Shown here piece after piece: positions 1-3,832 of a stretch of 9,638 nt of DNA. This stretch comes from Clostridia bacterium (lineage in GTDB: Bacteria; Bacillota; Clostridia; Christensenellales; Aristaeellaceae). Position numbers and translations under genes: made by a program. Within the stretch, counting starts at the first letter, position 1, and the number at the start of each line of letters is the position of its first letter. The notes beneath the pieces are model-generated. The model ran no database searches. It had not been told where the DNA came from and was given only the letters and a program-made list of their open reading frames with translations. Location of the stretch: assembly GCA_900754755.1 (NCBI GenBank), contig CAAEEC010000029.1:1-9638 (forward strand). Direction: 5' to 3'.

Positions 1-43
1 AGGTTTGTCAACGATCAGAGTCAGCTTCGCTGACAGCATTCCT

Positions 44-154
44 CAATTCGCAATGGTCGCTCCGCTGCGCTCACAAGTTCGCTTGCGGCTCTCCCTTGCT
101 CATTGGGCTTACTTCGCGCTGCTTCGCGCACAGCGCGCGCGCTTCGTGCGCCCC
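44..154 (-). repeat. B repeat, copy 1 (inverted)
   Basis: On the minus strand this begins GGGGCGCACGAAG, runs through a double hairpin into GTAAGCCCAATGAGCAAGGG, and ends in CGACCATTGCGAATTG. The same start, middle and end occur in the same order at 3152-3347, and in diverged form at 240-351. The outer stem here is GCGC/GCGC and the inner stem CGCGC/GCGCG with a TGT loop. Only about 47 bases separate the middle and end motifs, against about 115 in the copy after dnaN, so the interior is variable. It lies between the CTGACAGC and CCCCTTG parts of repeat A. Confidence 0.6.
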
Positions 155-239
155 CTTGGGCTCAAGGGGAGCCTTTTGGATAGTGCCACTACCGCTGGAA
201 GTTGCCCTGCCAAAAGCCTCCTTTTTCCCGAAGGAAAAA

Positions 240-357
240 GGGGCGCACGAAGGCCGCCGCCAGTGGCGGAAACAGGCCGTAGTAAGCCCAGTGAAACAGG
301 GAACATCGCAAGTGCGCAAAGCGCACGAAGCGAGGCGACCATGTTGAACTGTGGAAC
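240..357 (+). repeat. B repeat, copy 2
   Basis: It starts GGGGCGCACGAAGGCCG, as the copy at 3152 does, and continues to AGTAAGCCCA. The inner stem here is CCGCC-AGT-GGCGG instead of CGCGC-AGT-GCGCG, and the outer GGCC/GGCC stem is kept. A second perfect hairpin, GTGCGC-AAA-GCGCAC, follows at 311-325. The end motif is a diverged CGACCATGTTGAACTG (336-351, four mismatches). It points opposite to copy 1, so the two could pair into a large stem-loop around the A core at 155-239. Confidence 0.6.
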
Positions 358-440
358 GGTGGCGCGGCGTAAGCCGCGACGGAGGGATCGCCAAATCCAA
401 AGCTTAATCTATTTCCGGGCAAAGGTTCGCCAATTTCCCC

Positions 441-469
441 TTGCTTTTCCCCAGAAAATTTGGTAGAAT
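441..469 (+). promoter_or_regulatory. Probable sigma-A promoter of dnaA
   Basis: A -35-like TTGCTT (441-446) is followed after 17 bases by an extended -10 element, TGG-TAGAAT (-10 hexamer 464-469). Transcription would begin near 476, just before the DnaA-box hairpin. A weak DnaA-box-like TTTTCCCCA (445-453) overlaps the -35, which would fit repression by DnaA. The promoter is called from motifs only. Confidence 0.6.
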
Positions 470-486
470 AAAAGGTACGAAAAAAA

Positions 487-554
487 GGTTATCCACAGGG
501 TTGTGCATAAACCCTGTGGATAACCCGTGTATTTCAACACAATACTGTGGATAA
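487..554. promoter_or_regulatory. DnaA-box cluster upstream of dnaA (part of oriC)
   Basis: Three perfect consensus boxes are visible: TTATCCACA at 489-497 (plus), and its complement TGTGGATAA at 515-523 and 546-554 (minus). The first two sit in a perfect 16-bp inverted repeat (arms 487-502 and 510-525, loop of 7). The third ends where the dnaA ribosome binding site begins. Such clusters upstream of dnaA bind DnaA, serve as one half of bipartite origins, and repress dnaA. In RNA the inverted repeat would form a strong 5'-leader hairpin. Confidence 0.9.
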
Positions 555-571
555 AGGGGTCTGGGAACGCC

Positions 572-1873
572 ATGGAAGAATCCGTCAACGCCCTGTGGGC
601 CAAAACCAAAGATATCCTCAAGCGTGATATACCCGGCCCGTCTTACGACGCGTGGTTCCGCGATTTGCAACTGGTGCGCGCGGAAAACGGCACAATGGAT
701 CTGGAAACGGCGGATACCTTTCACGCCAACATGATCAGCCAGCGCTATCTGGACATGCTGGAAGGCATTGTGCAGATCACCTTCCAGCAAAAGTACGAAA
801 TCAAGGTGTACGCGCGCGGCATGGCGCCCCGGCCCACGCAAGAAATGTCACTCACGCTGGATCCACGGTACACGTTCGATACCTTTATCGTGGGCCAGTC
901 GAACCGGTTCGCGCACGCGGCCTGCGTGGCCGTGGCGGAATTGCCCGCGCAGGCCTACAATCCGCTGTTCATCTATGGCGGCGTGGGGCTGGGCAAAACG
1001 CACCTGATGCACGCCACCGGCCACTTCATTCTCAAAAACAACCCCGGCGCCAAGCTGCTCTATATCACCAGCGAAACCTTCACCAACGAGCTGATCGCGG
1101 CCATCCGGCAGAACACCAACGAGCAACTGCGAGGCAAGCTGCGCTCGGTGGACGTGCTGCTCATCGACGATATCCAGTTCATCGCAGGAAAAGAATCCAC
1201 GCAGGAGGAATTCTTCCACACGTTCAACCACCTGCGGGACAACGGCAAGCAGATCATCATCTCCAGCGACCGGCCGCCCAAGGACATCCCCACGCTGGAA
1301 GAGCGGCTGCGCTCGCGCTTTGAGTGGGGCCTGATCGCGGATATCCAAAAGCCCGATTACGAAACGCGCCTGGCCATCCTCACCAAAAAAGCTGAAACCG
1401 AGCAAATCGACATCAGCCACGACGTGCTGGATCTGATCGCCTCGCACGTGGATTCCAACATCCGCGAGTTGGAAGGCACGCTCAACCGCCTGATCGCCAT
1501 GGCGCAGCTCAGCCATGAGCCCATCACGCTTTCCATGGCGGAAGACGCGCTGCAAGTGATCAACAAAGCGCGCGACCCGCGCGCCATCACGCCGGATCTC
1601 ATCGCCAGCATGGTGTGCGAATACATGGGCGTTTCGCGCGAAGATCTGCTGGGCAAAAAGCGCAACCGGGAAATCGCGCTCGCCCGGCAATACGCCATTT
1701 ACATTTGCCGGGAAATGACGAATCTTTCCACCACGCGCATTGGCGCGGAATTCGGCGGACGCGACCATTCCACCGTGATGCACGCCTGCGACAAGGTGAG
1801 CGAGCTGATGGACAGCGATACCGACACGCGCCGCACCATCAGCGCCATTCGCCAAAAAATTTCCAGCCGCTGA
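572..1873 (+). CDS. dnaA: Chromosomal replication initiator protein DnaA
   Basis: This is the AAA+ initiator that binds DnaA boxes and melts oriC. The 433-residue product has the family's normal length and domain order: an N-terminal DnaB/regulator-interaction domain (about 1-80), a short linker, the AAA+ ATPase (about 100-320), and a C-terminal DNA-binding helix-turn-helix domain. Walker A is GGVGLGKT (136-143) and Walker B is LLIDD ending at residues 199-200. An arginine-rich sensor segment, LRSRFEWGL, lies at 246-254. The C-terminal signature GAEFGGRDHSTVMHA starts at residue 391 and supplies the box-recognition residues. The start at 572 is chosen because AAAGGGG (553-559) lies 12 bases ahead and the protein then begins like other DnaA proteins. 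An in-frame ATG at 527 would start inside the DnaA-box region and add 15 atypical residues. No frameshift or missing motif is seen. Confidence 0.98.
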   Translation: MEESVNALWAKTKDILKRDIPGPSYDAWFRDLQLVRAENGTMDLETADTFHANMISQRYLDMLEGIVQITFQQKYEIKVYARGMAPRPTQEMSLTLDPRYTFDTFIVGQSNRFAHAACVAVAELPAQAYNPLFIYGGVGLGKTHLMHATGHFILKNNPGAKLLYITSETFTNELIAAIRQNTNEQLRGKLRSVDVLLIDDIQFIAGKESTQEEFFHTFNHLRDNGKQIIISSDRPPKDIPTLEERLRSRFEWGLIADIQKPDYETRLAILTKKAETEQIDISHDVLDLIASHVDSNIRELEGTLNRLIAMAQLSHEPITLSMAEDALQVINKARDPRAITPDLIASMVCEYMGVSREDLLGKKRNREIALARQYAIYICREMTNLSTTRIGAEFGGRDHSTVMHACDKVSELMDSDTDTRRTISAIRQKISSR

Positions 1874-2020
1874 ATTTTCCCCAGGCTGTCCGCACGATAT
1901 CCCAGGTTATCCACAAGCAAGCGACCTTGCGGCGCAAGGATTTCAGGGGCTTTTCCCCAGTTTCCACAGCGCTACGACTACTACGAAAAGAATATATATA
2001 CTATAATTGTACACAACGTC
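1874..2020 (+). other. oriC: Origin of replication (oriC), unwinding region
   Basis: The dnaA-dnaN gap carries a perfect DnaA box TTATCCACA (1907-1915), weaker box-like TTTTCCCCA at 1875-1883 and 1951-1959, and GTTTCCACA at 1960-1968, the last two abutting. These are followed by a GC spacer (GCG, 1969-1971), then triplets CTA-CGA-CTA-CTA-CGA (1972-1986), then an AT-rich run (1987-2010). Box, GC spacer, triplets, then AT-rich DNA is the order of the Bacillus subtilis basal unwinding system, where the DnaA-trio reads 3'-GAT-5' on the complementary strand. Together with the upstream cluster this gives a bipartite origin flanking dnaA. Confidence 0.85.
2002..2007 (+). promoter_or_regulatory. Possible -10 element for dnaN
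   Basis: A perfect TATAAT lies 33 bases before the dnaN start codon, inside the AT-rich unwinding element. No good -35 is seen (17 bases upstream reads TACTAC) and there is no TGn extension, so a separate dnaN promoter is possible but weakly supported. Read-through from the dnaA promoter is the alternative. Confidence 0.35.
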
Positions 2021-2039
2021 ACTGCGGGAGGAATGCACG

Positions 2040-3152
2040 ATGAAATTCATTGCCAATACAGAAACCATCCGGAACCTATTGTCCATCGTCACGCGGGCGC
2101 TCTCCGTGCGCCCGTCCCAGCCCGTGCTGGAAGGCGTGCTGATTGAGGTGCGCGAAAATTGCCTGCTGCTCACCGCTTCCGACGGAATGTTCACCATCCA
2201 CGCCAGCACGGAAGTGAACGAGGTGGAACCGGGCCGCCTGCTCGCGCCGGGCCGCTTCTTTTTGGAAACCCTGCGCAAACTGCCCGATGGCGAAATGACC
2301 GCTTCGCAAACCAAATCCGGCGGACTCACGCTTTCTTGCGCGGGCGCGCGCATCACCATCGGCTGCCAAAATGGCGAAGAATATCCGGATCTGCCGGAAA
2401 TTGTCGAGCCGCATTCGTTCTCCCTGGAGCAGAAAATGCTGCGCGATATGATCAACGAATCCTCCTTTTGCATTGCCGACGAGGATCCTCGCGTGGTGCT
2501 CACGGGCGCGCTGCTGGAAGTTTCCGAAGGCCGCTTCACCATGGTGGCGCTGGACGGCTTCCGCATGGCCGTGCACAACCGGCAGTGCGACACTGGCGTA
2601 GCCGAGGGGCAAACGGCGGTGGTGGTGCCCAAAAAATCGCTGATCGAAATCGCCCGCCTGCTCACCGAGGAAGAAGAGGAAACCGTGCTCTTGCAAATCG
2701 ACCGCAACTATATCTCCGCGCAGCTGGGCAGCGTGCGGGTTTACGCGCGGCTGATTGACGGGGAATTCATCAATTACCAGCGCATCCTGCCCACGGGCTG
2801 GAAAACCCGCGTGAAGGTGAATTGCGCGCAGTTCTCCAGTTGCGTGGAACGCGCCTCGCTGGTGGCGCGCGAGAGCAAAAACAACCTCATGCGCATCGAT
2901 GTGGATGGCGACCGCATGGTGGTCACTTCCAATTCGGATATCGGCGAATCCTATGAGGAAATTGAAGTGGAGACCGACGGCGAACCCATGAAGATCACCT
3001 TCAACGTGCGCTATCTTTCCGACGCGTTCCGCGTGATCAAGGATGAATATGTGTATTTGCAGATGACCTCCCCCGTTTCTCCCATGACCATCGTGCCCTT
3101 CGGCGGGGACGCGTTCCTTTACCTCATTCTCCCGGTGCGCGCCGCGGCGTAG
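2040..3152 (+). CDS. dnaN: DNA polymerase III subunit beta (sliding clamp)
   Basis: This is the ring-shaped clamp that tethers the replicative polymerase and other DNA enzymes to DNA. The product has 370 residues, the normal length for three clamp folds of about 120 residues each. It begins MKFIANTETIRNLL, typical of the family. It ends LYLILPVRAAA, which corresponds to the usual C-terminal strand with a Met/Leu-Pro-x-Arg motif near the protein-binding pocket. Residues around YPDLPEI, just after residue 110, fit the first interdomain linker. The ATG at 2040 is preferred because GGGAGGA (2026-2032) sits 7 bases upstream, whereas an in-frame ATG at 2007 would lie in the origin and lacks a ribosome binding site. 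The stop codon TAG (3150-3152) shares its last base with a B repeat. Its place directly after dnaA is the standard bacterial order. Confidence 0.97.
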   Translation: MKFIANTETIRNLLSIVTRALSVRPSQPVLEGVLIEVRENCLLLTASDGMFTIHASTEVNEVEPGRLLAPGRFFLETLRKLPDGEMTASQTKSGGLTLSCAGARITIGCQNGEEYPDLPEIVEPHSFSLEQKMLRDMINESSFCIADEDPRVVLTGALLEVSEGRFTMVALDGFRMAVHNRQCDTGVAEGQTAVVVPKKSLIEIARLLTEEEEETVLLQIDRNYISAQLGSVRVYARLIDGEFINYQRILPTGWKTRVKVNCAQFSSCVERASLVARESKNNLMRIDVDGDRMVVTSNSDIGESYEEIEVETDGEPMKITFNVRYLSDAFRVIKDEYVYLQMTSPVSPMTIVPFGGDAFLYLILPVRAAA

Positions 3153-3347
3153 GGGCGCACGAAGGCCGCGCGCAGTGCGCGAAACAGGCCGTAGTAAGCC
3201 CAATAAGCAAGGGAGTACTGCTCTCATCGGAGGCCGCGAAGCGGCTGAAGCCTCGAGGACACAGAGCGAAGCGAAGTCCGCAGAGGCGAAACACCGGGCC
3301 GCCGAAGACGGCACGGTGCGAAGATGCAGGACGACCATTGCGAATTG
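3152..3347 (+). repeat. B repeat, copy 3 (long form)
   Basis: This is the longest B copy. It opens with GGGGCGCACGAAGGCCG, using the last base of the dnaN stop codon, and has an outer GGCC/GGCC stem (3164-3167, 3187-3190) and an inner CGCGC-AGT-GCGCG stem (3169-3181). After GTAAGCCC and a CAAGGGAG box comes a series of further hairpins: GAGG..CCTC enclosing GCCGC-GAA-GCGGC (about 3230-3254), then CACCG..CGGTG enclosing GCCG..CGGC (about 3292-3318). It ends with CGACCATTGCGAATTG (3332-3347). No reading frame in it looks like a protein. It might act as a transcript 3' end, but there is no U-tract. Confidence 0.6.
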
Positions 3348-3370
3348 TGAATAGCTTGCTCCCCCGCCAC

Positions 3371-3420
3371 CAGCTTGTCAAAAAACTTTTTGACAAGCTG
3401 AGCCGCGACCGGCGGCTTTC
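3371..3420 (+). terminator. Hairpin pair, possible dnaN terminator
   Basis: A perfect 14-bp inverted repeat has CAGCTTGTCAAAAA (3371-3384) facing TTTTTGACAAGCTG (3387-3400) across a 2-base centre. Directly after it comes AGCCGC-GACCG-GCGGCT (3401-3417) followed by TTTC. The second hairpin has the shape of a weak intrinsic terminator with a very short U-tract. The first carries its T-run inside the stem and so would work only weakly in either direction. The region lies 220 bases past dnaN. Confidence 0.4.
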
Positions 3421-3431
3421 ATGTAAAAAGA

Positions 3432-3650
3432 CAATCCCTCAGCCGGTTAGCGCTGATGGCTGGATGGGCCAACCCCTCAGTCAGCTTCGCTGACAGCGTG
3501 GTGAGGCAACCCCTCAGTCAGCTTCGCTGACAGCTCCCCTTGCACAGGGGAGCCTTTTGGTTAGTGGTGCAACCGTATGAAGTAGCACTATCCCATAGCC
3601 TCCCTTGTGCAAAGGGAGGTGGCGCGGCGTAAGCCGCGACGGAAGGATTG
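3432..3650 (+). repeat. MITE-like repeat A, copy 2 (without B insertions)
   Basis: The ends are imperfect inverted repeats: CAATCCCTC at 3432-3440 against GGAAGGATTG at 3641-3650. Inside are two identical 27-base direct repeats (3471-3497, 3508-3534), each ending in the hairpin GTCAGCTTCGCTGAC plus AGC. These are followed by CTCCCCT-TGCAC-AGGGGAG (3534-3552), a spacer starting CCTTTTGG, CCTCCCTT-GTGCA-AAGGGAGG (3599-3619), and CGCGGC-GTAA-GCCGCG (3623-3638). Compared with the copy at 12-390, the hairpins are intact and no B repeat interrupts them. No target-site duplication is obvious and no transposase is encoded. Confidence 0.6.
3471..3534 (+). repeat. Tandem 27-bp direct repeat inside element A
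   Basis: Two identical 27-base units (3471-3497 and 3508-3534), each starting AACCCCTCAGTCAGC, are separated by 10 bases. Each contains a 6-bp stem with a TTC loop. Copy 1 of element A has only one such hairpin, so this is a local duplication of the left hairpin. Confidence 0.85.
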
Positions 3651-3702
3651 GGACTTTACAAACTCACAATCCCACGCGATCGTCAGCTTTCGCGCAAAAG
3701 TT

Positions 3703-3742
3703 TTCTCCCGCGCGCGGCAGGATTTTGCCGCGCGCGGGAGAA
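3703..3742. promoter_or_regulatory. 17-bp perfect palindrome ahead of the mannosidase gene
   Basis: The arms 3703-3719 and 3726-3742 are exact complements (TTCTCCCGCGCGCGGCA and its reverse complement) around the six-base loop GGATTT. The following bases, TTGTATTTTAT, are T-rich but not a clean T-run. It sits 91 bases before the ATG at 3833. It could be a terminator or attenuator for incoming transcription, or an operator. TATTTT (3746-3751) just after it is the only -10-like sequence seen nearby, with no good -35. Confidence 0.5.
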
Positions 3743-3832
3743 TTGTATTTTATGGGAAAGAAAGGGAAAAGAAACCGCGGATAGAGCCATCGATAAGGCA
3801 AAAAATCCAAATGAATTGGGAGGCGACGCACC

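Larger units (their letters stand above)
12..390 (+). repeat. MITE-like repeat A, copy 1, carrying two B repeats
   Basis: This block matches the shorter element at 3432-3650 in several collinear pieces: the hairpin GTCAGCTTCGCTGAC (20-34), the segment AGGGGAGCCTTTTGG (165-179) with about 40 related bases after it, and a 33-base right end at 358-390 differing from the other copy at two bases. The right end finishes GGAGGGATCG and the left begins CGATC, giving short degenerate terminal inverted repeats. Between the collinear pieces lie two B repeats (44-154 and 240-357) that the other A copy lacks. There is no transposase, so if it is mobile it would have to move in trans. Resemblance to intergenic repeats of gut Clostridia is recollection, not a search result. 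The left boundary is uncertain. Confidence 0.6.

Noticed and set aside
5..466. 153-residue open frame on the plus strand before dnaA
   Set aside because: It runs through the A and B repeats and the dnaA promoter, has no ribosome binding site, and is rich in Arg/Ala/Ser with no recognisable fold.
527..571. Upstream ATG as the start of dnaA
   Set aside because: The 15 extra residues are not typical of DnaA and would be encoded by the DnaA-box region. The ATG at 572 has a ribosome binding site.
2076..3338. 420-residue open frame antisense to dnaN
   Set aside because: It is the same antisense shadow effect, extending into the B repeat, with no start signal or known motif.
3390..3425. Promoter using TTGACA at 3390-3395
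   Set aside because: The hexamer is part of a perfect inverted repeat and there is no -10 hexamer at 16-18 bases (the bases there read CGGCTTT).
3471..3534. CRISPR array
   Set aside because: There are only two direct repeats, the 10-base spacer is too short, and the unit recurs as part of a dispersed element.
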